Below are positions 28,366 to 36,497 of a stretch of 64,000 nt of DNA, piece by piece. How positions within the stretch are numbered: position 1 is the stretch's first letter; every line of letters begins with the position of its first letter. A program made the translations under genes and the position numbers. The DNA is from Scalindua sp964344685. Its GTDB lineage: Bacteria; Planctomycetota; Brocadiia; Brocadiales; Scalinduaceae. The notes beneath the pieces are model-generated. The model did not search any database. It was not told the DNA's origin and saw nothing but the letters and a program-made list of their open reading frames with translations. The stretch is from positions 186,001-250,000 of the forward strand of contig CAYFOK010000003.1 of assembly GCA_964344685.1 (NCBI GenBank). The letters are read 5' to 3'.

Positions 28366-28389
28366 ATTTAATCTGTTTTCCTAAGAATA

Positions 28390-28869
28390 ATGGCTGAAAC
28401 TAAATTTGAACCCAAAATAATAGCTTTTCTCTGTAACTGGTGCACTTATGCAGGTGCAGACCTCGCAGGTACTGGAAGAAAAGAGTATCAGGCAAATGTA
28501 CGCATTGTCAAACTCCCATGCACCGGAGGAATTGATCCCCTGTTTTTGATTAAGGCATTTGAAAGGGGAGCGGACGGTATACTGGTATCAGGGTGCCATC
28601 CCGGAGACTGTCACTACAATTCCGGTAATTATCATGCCAGGCGCAGATGGAATGTATTCCGTCCACTTCTTGAATTCTGTGGTATTAATCCGGAACGTAT
28701 CCAGTTCTCATGGATTTCTGCTGCCGAAGGTGTTAAGTGGGTTGAAACAATAAATGGCGTAATTGATGCAGTAAGAAAATTAGGCCCATTTGAAGGATAT
28801 CAGAAGCTTAATACAATCGGCCCTCAAGTATCGGGTGGGACTGCTGCAGCTTCCAGCGAAACAGGCTGA
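28390..28869 (+). CDS. flxD: MvhD/FlxD-like iron-sulfur protein
   Basis: A 159-residue protein of the MvhD/FlxD family (hydrogenase iron-sulfur subunit). It shows FLCNWCTYAGADLAG near residue 13, LPCTGGID near 46, and VSGCHPGDCHY near 75, the cysteines that bind a [2Fe-2S] cluster. MvhD links HdrA to its electron donor: a nickel-iron hydrogenase in methanogens, an NADH dehydrogenase module in Flx complexes. No hydrogenase subunit is present here and the FlxABC-like genes follow, so FlxD is the better name. The C-terminal tail after residue 140 is low-complexity (GGTAAASSETG). Confidence 0.88.
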   Translation: MAETKFEPKIIAFLCNWCTYAGADLAGTGRKEYQANVRIVKLPCTGGIDPLFLIKAFERGADGILVSGCHPGDCHYNSGNYHARRRWNVFRPLLEFCGINPERIQFSWISAAEGVKWVETINGVIDAVRKLGPFEGYQKLNTIGPQVSGGTAAASSETG

Positions 28870-28934
28870 AATTAATTTATAATCAATGTATTACAGGTTA
28901 GAAAACCTGCATTTATAAAACGGAGAATATCTGA

Positions 28935-29780
28935 ATGATTGAGGAGCTGAGAAAAAAAGCGGAGGAACTCCTGAAGAACGGTACTGTAAAAGTTGTCTTT
29001 GGGTACGGTGAGGGAAGTACACCGGAGAGGACAAGGCCGGTATTTATTACCAAACCCGAAGATGTAAACAAATTAACGTGGAATAAGTACTGTGTCTATA
29101 ATCTCACAACCTACCTCAAGAGGCAGGAAACCAGGAAGCTCGGAAAACCGGCAATAATAGTCAAGGGATGTGACGCAAGAACTATTATCGTTCTCTTAAA
29201 AGAGTGCCAGATAAAACGTGAAGACGTGTATGTCCTTGGTGTAACATGTGAAGGTGTAGGTGATCCTCTTGCAACTAAATGCAAGGCATGTGATGTTCAT
29301 ACCCCAAGGATATACGATGACCTGGTAGGTGAGAAGATAGAAAATAAGGAGATCCCGTTTGAAGAGAGATACGCTGAACTGGATGAATATGAAAAGCTGG
29401 ACGAAAAGGAAAAATGGGAATTCTGGCAGAAACAGTTTTCAAAATGCATCAAGTGCTATGCATGCAGCAACATCTGCCCTCTCTGCTTTTGTGACAGATG
29501 CATCGTTGAGAAAAACCAGCCTCAGTGGATAGACTCAAGCGCACATCCGCGTGGCAATCTCTCATGGAATGTCACAAGGGCATATCACCTGGCCGGCAGA
29601 TGTATCAATTGTGAGGAGTGTCAGAGAGTTTGTCCTGTAGACATCCCTCTCAATCTTCTCAATAAGAAGCTTGCCAAGGAAGCAGAGAAGAATTTTAATT
29701 ACAGACCGGGCTACAATATAGACGATGAACTTGCAATGTCCACCTACAAGGAAGAAGATAGCCAGGACTTTTTCAAATAA
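28935..29780 (+). CDS. flxC: FlxC-like ferredoxin with FrhB/FdhB-type domain
   Basis: A 281-residue iron-sulfur protein. The N-terminal half resembles the FrhB/FdhB-type domain (VFGYGEGSTPERTRP near 20; IIVKGCDARTIIVLLKE near 76; YVLGVTCEGVGDPL near 98), the C-terminal half carries two [4Fe-4S] sites (CIKCYACSNICP near 176; CINCEECQRVCP near 226) plus an extra CFCDRC group. Position, size and neighbours fit the FlxC/FlxB ferredoxins of Desulfovibrio FlxABCD-HdrABC. Which of the two ferredoxin genes is orthologous to FlxB and which to FlxC is an assignment by position only. Confidence 0.78.
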   Translation: MIEELRKKAEELLKNGTVKVVFGYGEGSTPERTRPVFITKPEDVNKLTWNKYCVYNLTTYLKRQETRKLGKPAIIVKGCDARTIIVLLKECQIKREDVYVLGVTCEGVGDPLATKCKACDVHTPRIYDDLVGEKIENKEIPFEERYAELDEYEKLDEKEKWEFWQKQFSKCIKCYACSNICPLCFCDRCIVEKNQPQWIDSSAHPRGNLSWNVTRAYHLAGRCINCEECQRVCPVDIPLNLLNKKLAKEAEKNFNYRPGYNIDDELAMSTYKEEDSQDFFK

Positions 29781-29824
29781 AGCAATTACCCTAAAAATTT
29801 AATCATATTTTTTCAATATAGATC

Positions 29825-30838
29825 GTGGAAAAACTTTTAAACAAAAAAAATTTTGATTCATTTATAAAAAACCTGAAAGACAAAGGATATAAAACTGTTG
29901 CACCAAAAAAGGACGGTAATCTTGTCATGCTGGATGAAATCCAGGATGCGAATGAGATTTCCCTAGACCATGTTATTACCAACAATTCCATAAAAGAATA
30001 TTTTCTTCCAAAGACGGAAAAGATCCTCTCTTATACGATTGACAAAAATCAGGTTGAGATGCAAGAGCCTGAGGGGTTTGCAGTCAAGTCTGTTATCTTT
30101 GGATCAAGACCATGCGACGCATTCAGCCTGCCTGTTATGGATAAGGTCTTTAACTGGGACTGCGTTGACAAATTCTGGGTAGAAAGAAGGGAAGCCGTTA
30201 CCATAGTAACTATCTCGTGTGACAAGTGTGATAGTTACTGTTTCTGTACTTCTGTAGGTCTGGCCCCCGATGCAAAGCAAGGCAGTGATGTACTGCTTAC
30301 CAGAATTTCCAATGATGAATATTTAGTTGAAACCGTAACCGAAAAGGGTGAGAACCTTGTAAAGGAACTGGAATCTGTTTTTTCAGACCCGCCTTCAGGC
30401 TCACCGGACCGACAGGTTGCAACAGTAGAAAAGAAATTTGAAATTGACAAAGTAAAACCGTGGCTTGATGAAAATTTTGAACACGATGTATGGGACGAAT
30501 TTTCTTACAAATGTATAGGCTGCGGAGCATGCACTTTTGTATGCCCTACGTGTCACTGCTTCGATATTGTTGACGAATGCACGATGACCAAAGGAGACAG
30601 GGTAAAAAACTGGGACGGATGTCAGTTTAAAATGTTTACCATGCATACATCAGGACACAATCCAAGATCCACACAAGGTATGCGATGGAGACAGAGGATT
30701 ATGCATAAGTTTAAATACTATGTAGAGAAATTTGACAGCACTCTTTGTGTTGGCTGCGGAAGATGTTCACGGGTCTGCCCTGCAGACATGAATATTTCTG
30801 AAATGCTTGAAATAATTGAAACCGAAGCCGAGAAATAA
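29825..30838 (+). CDS. flxB: FlxB-like ferredoxin (AsrA/HydB-type)
   Basis: A 337-residue iron-sulfur protein of the anaerobic sulfite reductase A / sulfhydrogenase beta family. The first two thirds have the family's fold with FGSRPCDAFSLPVMD near residue 92 and ISCDKCDSYCFCTSVG near 130. The C-terminus has two [4Fe-4S] sites: CIGCGACTFVCPTCHC near 232 and CVGCGRCSRVCP near 308. In characterised relatives this subunit passes electrons between the flavin subunit (FlxA) and the rest of the complex. The start is GTG at 29825 without a clear ribosome site; no better start exists downstream before conserved sequence. Confidence 0.8.
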   Translation: MEKLLNKKNFDSFIKNLKDKGYKTVAPKKDGNLVMLDEIQDANEISLDHVITNNSIKEYFLPKTEKILSYTIDKNQVEMQEPEGFAVKSVIFGSRPCDAFSLPVMDKVFNWDCVDKFWVERREAVTIVTISCDKCDSYCFCTSVGLAPDAKQGSDVLLTRISNDEYLVETVTEKGENLVKELESVFSDPPSGSPDRQVATVEKKFEIDKVKPWLDENFEHDVWDEFSYKCIGCGACTFVCPTCHCFDIVDECTMTKGDRVKNWDGCQFKMFTMHTSGHNPRSTQGMRWRQRIMHKFKYYVEKFDSTLCVGCGRCSRVCPADMNISEMLEIIETEAEK

Positions 30839-30847
30839 GGAATTAAG

Positions 30848-31681
30848 ATGGACAATATATACAGACCATATCTTATGACAATCAGCGATATGACAGATGA
30901 AGCTCCTGGCGTAAGGACATTCCGGCTCAACTTCTCAAACGAAGAGGAAGGCAACAAATTCCAATTCCAGACGGGACAGTTCGGACTATATTCCGTGTTT
31001 GGTGCCGGCGAAAGTACATTCTGCATTGCCTCATCACCGACAAGGGAAGACTACATTGAGTGTACCTTCAGAGAGGCAGGAAGAGTAACCAAAGCATTAA
31101 GAGAGCTGAACATTGGCGATACCATAGGGTTCAGGGGACCATACGGAAACGTATTTCCCATAGAAAAATGGGAAGGCAAAAACCTGGTGTTTATTGCAGG
31201 CGGTATTGCGCTACCCCCATTAAGATCAGTAATCTGGAATTGCCTTGACCTACGTGATAAATATAAAAATGTCACCATCATATATGGAGCTAAAACAGTA
31301 GATGATCTGGTGTATAAGCACGAACTTAAGGAGTGGGATGCGAGGGATGATGTTAACCTGGTGACTACAGTTGACCCAGGTGGAGAAACACCAGAGTGGA
31401 CAGGAAAAGTCGGATTTGTTCCAACCGTTGTGGAAGAAACTGCACCGGACAGTAATGATACAATTGCTATCGTGTGCGGCCCCCCCATTATGATTAAGTT
31501 TACGTTACCTGTACTGGAGAAACTCGGTTTCAAACATGACAAAGTTTACACCACCCTTGAGAACAGGATGAAATGCGGTCTTGGGAAATGCGGTAGATGT
31601 AATATTGGCTGCACTTATGTTTGTAAAGAAGGACCAGTATTTACTGCTGAAGAAATAAGCAAGATGCCAGATGAATTCTGA
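30848..31681 (+). CDS. flxA: FlxA-like FAD/NAD(P) oxidoreductase
   Basis: A 277-residue flavoprotein of the PyrK/HydG/FlxA family that accepts electrons from NADH or NADPH. It has an FAD-binding beta-barrel (GQFGLYSVFGAGESTFCIASSP near 48-70), an NAD-binding fold (VFIAGGIALPPLRSV near 117; CGPPIMIKF near 208), and a C-terminal [2Fe-2S] site (CGLGKCGRCNIG near 241). It is ten bases after flxB with AAGGA upstream, and its end overlaps mobB. With the six preceding genes it completes an NAD(P)H:disulfide-type oxidoreductase. Confidence 0.87.
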   Translation: MDNIYRPYLMTISDMTDEAPGVRTFRLNFSNEEEGNKFQFQTGQFGLYSVFGAGESTFCIASSPTREDYIECTFREAGRVTKALRELNIGDTIGFRGPYGNVFPIEKWEGKNLVFIAGGIALPPLRSVIWNCLDLRDKYKNVTIIYGAKTVDDLVYKHELKEWDARDDVNLVTTVDPGGETPEWTGKVGFVPTVVEETAPDSNDTIAIVCGPPIMIKFTLPVLEKLGFKHDKVYTTLENRMKCGLGKCGRCNIGCTYVCKEGPVFTAEEISKMPDEF

Positions 31682-32165
31682 TGACGTAACAATCATATCT
31701 ATTGCAGGGATAAAGAATGCAGGCAAGACAACCCTGATCAAGGATCTCATACCAAAATTAAAAGAGCAGGGATACAGAGTAGGAACCCTCAAGTACAACA
31801 TCAGAAAATTTGATATTGACCACGAAGGTAAGGATACATACAAGTACTCTAAATCCGGTGCTGATTCTATCGCTATTTCTTCTCAAAATGAGTTTGTCGT
31901 CATGAAGAGGACAGCAAACCCGCTTACACTACAAGAAATTATCGAAACATACCTTAATGATGTAAATGTTGTATTGGTTGAAGGGTATAGAGAAGACGAT
32001 TATCCAAGGATCAGATTGATAGATCCACAGAATACAGAAACCGTTAAGACAGGTTCACAAAACGAGTTATTGCTTGTAAAGGAGAACTGGGAAAACAGGT
32101 GCTTTTCTAATGAAGACGTAAACAGGGCCATGGGTTTTATAGAAAAATACTTGAAAATTACCTGA
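31671..32165 (+). CDS. mobB: MobB-like molybdopterin-guanine dinucleotide GTPase
   Basis: A 164-residue P-loop protein of the MobB family, involved in converting molybdopterin to its guanine-dinucleotide form for molybdenum or tungsten enzymes. The Walker A motif GIKNAGKTT is at residues about 12-20, YNIRKFDIDHEGKDT near 44 and the Walker B-like VVLVEGYRED near 110 are family landmarks. It overlaps flxA by eleven bases, so it is translated with the electron-transfer operon. That coupling suggests that the complex serves, or is regulated together with, a molybdo- or tungsto-enzyme; none is encoded in the window. Confidence 0.85.
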   Translation: MNSDDVTIISIAGIKNAGKTTLIKDLIPKLKEQGYRVGTLKYNIRKFDIDHEGKDTYKYSKSGADSIAISSQNEFVVMKRTANPLTLQEIIETYLNDVNVVLVEGYREDDYPRIRLIDPQNTETVKTGSQNELLLVKENWENRCFSNEDVNRAMGFIEKYLKIT

Positions 32166-32273
32166 GAATACTATATAGACAACACTTTTACAATCATATC
32201 AGATGCAGTATTTAGTAAATTGTCGGAAAATCCGGGTTTATTATTTTCTTTTTATTAAAATGGAGGTAGTAAA

Positions 32274-32591
32274 ATGAGTGCCGTATTAGAAACATACTTT
32301 CAACATGTTGTGGTAGATAAGCTCAACGAAACACTTTCCAAGCAGTTTGAAGACATGAAAAATGACCTTCATGTACTGAAGAAACTTCAGTCTGATTATA
32401 CCAACTTACGCATTGAACTGGAGACCCTGAAAAAGCGTGTTTCGGACTCTGGCAATGAAATCAAAGAGTTATTGTCAAAGAACGGCAAGAAGGCTGCGGC
32501 AGCAAAGAAACCCGCACCGGCTAAGAAAGTAGCAGAAAAAAAACCTGTGGCAAAAAAGCTGGCAGTCAAAAAGAAAACAACAAAAAAATAA
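32274..32591 (+). CDS. Small coiled-coil protein with histone-H1-like tail
   Basis: A 105-residue protein in two parts: a helical coiled-coil N-terminus (about residues 8-68; VVVDKLNETLSKQFEDMKND) and a tail of lysine, alanine and proline repeats (about 73-105; KKAAAAKKPAPAKK) like that of bacterial histone H1-like proteins. It has a strong ribosome site (GGAGG). It may bind DNA or polyphosphate through the tail while the coiled coil oligomerises; phasin-like tails look similar. No function is established. It stands alone after the electron-transfer operon, 108 bases beyond mobB. Confidence 0.75.
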   Translation: MSAVLETYFQHVVVDKLNETLSKQFEDMKNDLHVLKKLQSDYTNLRIELETLKKRVSDSGNEIKELLSKNGKKAAAAKKPAPAKKVAEKKPVAKKLAVKKKTTKK

Positions 32592-33388
32592 GTTTCTTAT
32601 ATATTCCTTCTAACGAAACTGTAAAGAATAATATTTCTTTCTTTTAGTTAAATATACGCTTTTGCCACGAAGGCACTAAGACAAACTAAAAAAGGTTCCA
32701 TCTTAGGAAAACAGGAACTCAGTAAAAAAGCTTTGATTCCCGTTAACTTTAGTCACTTGGTTTTTGAGTCTTTATCCAAATCAATATGTGTAATGTCCTT
32801 GTCACCTTTTGTACGGGGAAATCTGTGGATAAATGCTTCTTGCTTCTCTTTGCGACTTCGCGGTGAATATTTATTTATTTGAAATCTGGATTTCATTGAA
32901 TTTTGAGCTTTGACATTTAAAACTTTGTTCATCAGCCTTCAATATTCAATTCTTTGATCTCCTCCCCTCCGATTACGAATATCGAAGAAGAACTCCATAT
33001 TCCACACCCTTGATAAACAATCGTCACAAATAAGAAACTTGGTAGCTTCTTGTCCTCGGCACCTTCTGTACGGGAAGTAGCTGCTTTAAAATCACTTATA
33101 CATCAAAACAAACTCATTAAATCCCCATAGTTTTTACACTGGTTTTATTTAGCCTGATTTTATAGTATACTGTTTTGAGGATTTACAATCTTTCTCTAAG
33201 GGTTCGAGAAAAAATAACTTTACAATCTATTGCGCTCAGTTTCATGTCAGATTTGGTCGATCTGATTGAGTCGGACCGGAAGCCCAGCCTTAGCTGCGTT
33301 GAGGATTCGGCGAATGAAGAGCGGACAAAGATGGCCTGAAAATGAGATGCAAGAATGTGAAGTTATTTTGTCTCTACCCTTAATACCT
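32592..33388. other. Long non-coding gap with repeat-like phrases
   Basis: About 800 bases with no supported gene. Two phrases of a kind frequently repeated in bacterial spacers face each other: GCCACGAAGGCACTAAGAC near 32662 and GCGACTTCGCGGTGAATA near 32857, forming an imperfect inverted repeat. A TTG-led extension of the UbiD frame begins at 33266, but its residues look non-homologous and I treat it as untranslated. Confidence 0.4.
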
Positions 33389-35155
33389 ATGAAAATATAT
33401 TCTCTACAGGATTTTATCAGGTATCTTGACGCAAACGGCGAACTTGTACGTATCAAAACCGAAGTGGATGCCAGGCTGGAAGTTACCGAAATTTCCATCA
33501 GGGCTTTACTTCAGGGAATGCCTGCCCTGCTTTTCGAAAACGTAAAAGGTGCTAAATTCCCACTGGCAATGAACGTACTTGCCAGCGACAAGCGCATTGA
33601 ATTGGCACTGGGTAAACATCCGGACCGGCTTGGTGAGGAGTTGATTACGTTTATGGAGGAGGCTATGCCTCCAAATCCTAAGGTGTTTTTCAAACATCCG
33701 GGAACAACCAGACGAATTATCAGTACACTCCCAAGGATGACATACCGCCCTACCTCTCAGGAAATAGTCAGCCAGCCTAACCTGGATGAACTCCCGGTCA
33801 TAACCAGCTGGCCTGATGACGGCGGGCCTTTCATCACTCTGCCCCAGGTTTTTACTTACGACCCGCATGACGGGAAACGAAACCTGGGAATGTACCGCAT
33901 GCAGGTATTTGACAACCGGACAACAGGTATGCACTGGCAGATACAGAAAGGTGGTGGGTTTCATTTTTATCAGGCAAAAAAAATAGGAATGGAATTTAAT
34001 ATCGCAGTAGCATTGGGAACCGATCCCGCCCTGCTGCTGGCAACAGTCGCCGCACTACCGGAAGGCATAGACGAAGTCATGTTCAGCGGTTTCCTCCGAG
34101 GCAGGAGGACAAGGATGGTGAAAGGCAAGAGTGTTCCTATCAAGGTGCCCGCAGACGCGGAGTTTATCCTTGAAGGAACTGTTCATCCCACGGAGCTGCG
34201 CATGGAGGGTCCGTTTGGTGATCATTTCGGGCACTATTCCCACGCTTCTAAATTTCCTGTCTTTCACATAAGCAAAGTTACCCATAGAAAGAACCCTATC
34301 TATCCGGCAACAGTAGTTGGCCGCCCCCCTATGGAAGACAAATACCTGGGAAATGCAACCCAACAGGTTCTCGGTCCGCTCATTCGACTGATCCATCCGG
34401 AAATAAAAGATCTCTGGGCCTATTATGAAGCCGGGTTCCACAACCTGCTGGTGGTTTCAGTAGAAGAGCGTTACCAGAAAGAGGCGATGAAAACTGCTAT
34501 TTCCATTATGGGTGAAGGTCAGCTCTCGTTAACAAAGTGTGTGGTAACGGTCTCGGAAGATGTCAATCCGCGGGATTTCGATGCAGTCCTGAAGGCAATC
34601 CGTGAAAACTTTGACCCCACATACGATTTCATCATGATCCCGAAAGTCCCGCTGGATACCCTTGATTTCACCAGTTATAAGATGAACCTCGGAAGCAAGA
34701 TGATAATGGATGCAACAAAAACAGGTAACGTAGACAAAATAAAGGTTCCTACAAAGTCTAAAATAAGACAACTGGCACAGGCCATAGATAGTAGAGTGCT
34801 GGATTCTGAACTTCTGGGTGAGACACTGCTGGTAGTAACTGTTAAGAACAACGGAAGGGCTGTTGTTAAGAAATTAATAAAATCCGGAGAACTTGTCGGT
34901 CCAAAGATTATTGCGGCTGTGAGCCCTGATGTTGATATTCGCGACCAGGAGCAAGCCATCTGGGGAATCTTTACAAGATTTGACGCGGAACGTGATATTA
35001 TGTTTACCGAGGAGAAGCTGGTTGGAATAAGTCCACTGTTCAAAGGCAAGATGGGTATTGACGCTACATGGAAGAAAGGATATCCCGCACCTCTGGTAAT
35101 GACAGATGAAATAATCAAAAAAGTAGATGAACGTTGGGACAGCTACTGGAAATAA
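33389..35155 (+). CDS. UbiD-family decarboxylase (long form)
   Basis: A 588-residue UbiD-type prenylated-FMN-dependent decarboxylase. The start is the ATG at 33389 (MKIYSLQDFIRYLDANGEL), which matches UbiD N-termini. Family landmarks: GMHWQIQKGGG near residue 182, the substrate/metal loop KVPADAEFILEGTV near 250, EGPFGDHFGHYS near 270 and VGRPPMED near 311. It is longer than E. coli UbiD (about 500 residues) and closer to the 600-residue form seen in menaquinone pathways of epsilonproteobacteria and others, so a quinone-biosynthesis role is plausible but unproven. By eye the gene is richer in G+C than its surroundings. No UbiX partner is adjacent. Confidence 0.88.
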   Translation: MKIYSLQDFIRYLDANGELVRIKTEVDARLEVTEISIRALLQGMPALLFENVKGAKFPLAMNVLASDKRIELALGKHPDRLGEELITFMEEAMPPNPKVFFKHPGTTRRIISTLPRMTYRPTSQEIVSQPNLDELPVITSWPDDGGPFITLPQVFTYDPHDGKRNLGMYRMQVFDNRTTGMHWQIQKGGGFHFYQAKKIGMEFNIAVALGTDPALLLATVAALPEGIDEVMFSGFLRGRRTRMVKGKSVPIKVPADAEFILEGTVHPTELRMEGPFGDHFGHYSHASKFPVFHISKVTHRKNPIYPATVVGRPPMEDKYLGNATQQVLGPLIRLIHPEIKDLWAYYEAGFHNLLVVSVEERYQKEAMKTAISIMGEGQLSLTKCVVTVSEDVNPRDFDAVLKAIRENFDPTYDFIMIPKVPLDTLDFTSYKMNLGSKMIMDATKTGNVDKIKVPTKSKIRQLAQAIDSRVLDSELLGETLLVVTVKNNGRAVVKKLIKSGELVGPKIIAAVSPDVDIRDQEQAIWGIFTRFDAERDIMFTEEKLVGISPLFKGKMGIDATWKKGYPAPLVMTDEIIKKVDERWDSYWK

Positions 35156-35473
35156 GCTTCTTTGCTTTCACTACAACACCCATCCTTCGACTCCCCGTCT
35201 GAATAACGAAGCGGGCAGGCGCTCAGGATGACACAACGTCGAACGCTCACCTGTCCGCCAGTCTGTTAGGCAGAGAACTACTTCACACTGAGCGAAGTCG
35301 ACGTGTTATCAACATTGAAATTTCTTATATGATCAATTAAGATAAAGAAGTCGCTACCGGCTTGCTTTATAGAAATTTCACTTGAAAATTACTTAAAAGT
35401 GATTTAAACCATGACTATGGATACTGGAAATACACAGACCAGTATATTTAACTGTTAGGGTAATAATAAATTA
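35156..35473. repeat. Spacer with interspersed palindromic repeat
   Basis: No gene. From about 35170 to 35305 it contains phrases CATCCTTCGACTCC, GCTCAGGATGACAC and CACTGAGCGAAGTCGACGTG, of a kind repeated between genes in many bacterial genomes, here partly palindromic (GTCGA-CGCTCA near 35238 against TGAGCG-TCGAC near 35289). The final 150 bases should hold the promoter of the next gene. Confidence 0.45.
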
Positions 35474-36067
35474 ATGAACGAAGAAAAGTTAGACTATGAT
35501 TCAGGAGAGATTGAGTTACCGAAAAACGGAGATATGCTCATTAAGCAAGGTGGTTTTCTCTTATATGCAAAATCTGACTGGTGTGCCAGGGCTTGGGGAT
35601 TTAAAAAAGCAGCGGATATCCTGACTAATCATTTTCAGAAGACTTTATGTGGTGGAGATTTGGTTATCTATCCAATTGTCTACCTTTATAGACATCATAT
35701 TGAGCTGGGCTTGAAAGACATCATAATCAGAAGCAACAATTTACTCGATAATCCAATCGTGTTAGAATTCGATCATTCTCTTAATAATCTCTGGAATTAT
35801 TGTCAATTAATCTTACCACAGATTGGAATACCGACAGATACTCCTGAAGCAAAGCCATTTGAAAATTGTTTAAGGCAGTTGGATCAAGTGGACTCTCATG
35901 CAAATGCTTTTCGATACCCAGCCACGAAGAAGGGACAATCGACACTTCCCACTTTGGATTCTGTGGATATAGATAATTTGAGAGAAGTAATAGCTCGAAT
36001 GCTCTTTTTTATAGAGATTACGACCGATATTCTTGCGGAAAAACTGGGAGATACATGGGAAGCATAG
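35474..36067 (+). CDS. Uncharacterised helical protein
   Basis: A 197-residue soluble protein, mostly helical, with a conserved-looking YLYRHHIELGLKDII near residues 74-88 and ENCLRQLDQVDSHANAFRYP near 137-156. Similar YRH..EL.LK patterns occur in hypothetical proteins that may belong to the HEPN superfamily, but the R....H catalytic pair of HEPN ribonucleases is not clearly present. I assign no function. The end overlaps the start of the copper-chaperone-like gene by 13 bases, so they are co-translated; that link to metal handling is by position only. Confidence 0.6.
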   Translation: MNEEKLDYDSGEIELPKNGDMLIKQGGFLLYAKSDWCARAWGFKKAADILTNHFQKTLCGGDLVIYPIVYLYRHHIELGLKDIIIRSNNLLDNPIVLEFDHSLNNLWNYCQLILPQIGIPTDTPEAKPFENCLRQLDQVDSHANAFRYPATKKGQSTLPTLDSVDIDNLREVIARMLFFIEITTDILAEKLGDTWEA

Positions 36068-36273
36068 GAACAAAAAATATTACCGTAGAAATAACGGGAA
36101 TGTCCTGTCCTTCCTGTGCGGAAAGTGTAAAGATCGCCCTGAATAATATGGAAGGCGCAAACAAGTCAGTAGTTGATTTTGAGACTAGAAAGGCAACAGT
36201 TACGGGCAGTGTTTCTCGTGATGATATCTACAAGGTCATAGAAGGGTTGGGCTACGGTGTTGTCAAGGAATGA
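36055..36273 (+). CDS. Heavy-metal-associated (CopZ-like) domain protein
   Basis: A 72-residue HMA domain with the metal-binding pair in GMSCPSCAESV (cysteines near residues 18 and 21). It should carry Cu(I) to the adjacent CopA. It closely matches the N-terminal HMA domain of that CopA: both contain KNITVEITGMSC, KATVTGSV and an EGLGY or EDLGY ending in VVKE. It is therefore a detached duplicate of that domain. The start overlaps the upstream gene, implying translational coupling. No second HMA copy or tail is present. Confidence 0.88.
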   Translation: MGSIGTKNITVEITGMSCPSCAESVKIALNNMEGANKSVVDFETRKATVTGSVSRDDIYKVIEGLGYGVVKE

Positions 36274-36298
36274 TTCCGATACCGGTACATGTAAGCAA

Positions 36299-36402
36299 GT
36301 TCTGAGAAACCAGAGGAAAACCTCCCCTTAATCCCCTCCTTCGCAAGGAGGGGAAATGGGGTGGTAAAGATTAATAAGTTTTTCTCTGGTTTCCAGGAAC
36401 TC
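36299..36402. repeat. Nested palindromic element between copZ-like gene and copA
   Basis: Outer arms GAAACCAGAGGAAAAC (36306-36321) and GTTTTTCTCTGGTTTC (36378-36393) are complementary with one mismatch. Inside is a near-perfect hairpin CCCCTCCTT-CGC-AAGGAGGGG (36333-36353). This nested form, with the purine-rich CTCCTTCGCAAGGAG core, is typical of mobile REP/MITE-like repeats. A further hairpin, CTTCCTGC/GCAGGAAG, follows at 36435-36460. Together they separate the chaperone and the ATPase gene. Confidence 0.65.
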
Positions 36403-36497
36403 AAGTATGTAAGAAAGAAATGGATATTCAGTTTCTTCCTGCTGCCTTTATGGCAGGAAGAGGTAATATTCCGTGGTAATCTATTTCAGTATAAACT

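Noticed and set aside
33196..33220. GGGTTCGAG as part of a tRNA T-arm
   Set aside because: No acceptor stem, anticodon arm or second half of the T-arm is found around it.
33266..33388. N-terminal extension of the UbiD protein from a TTG
   Set aside because: The added 41 residues do not resemble UbiD N-termini, while the ATG at 33389 starts exactly at the conserved sequence.
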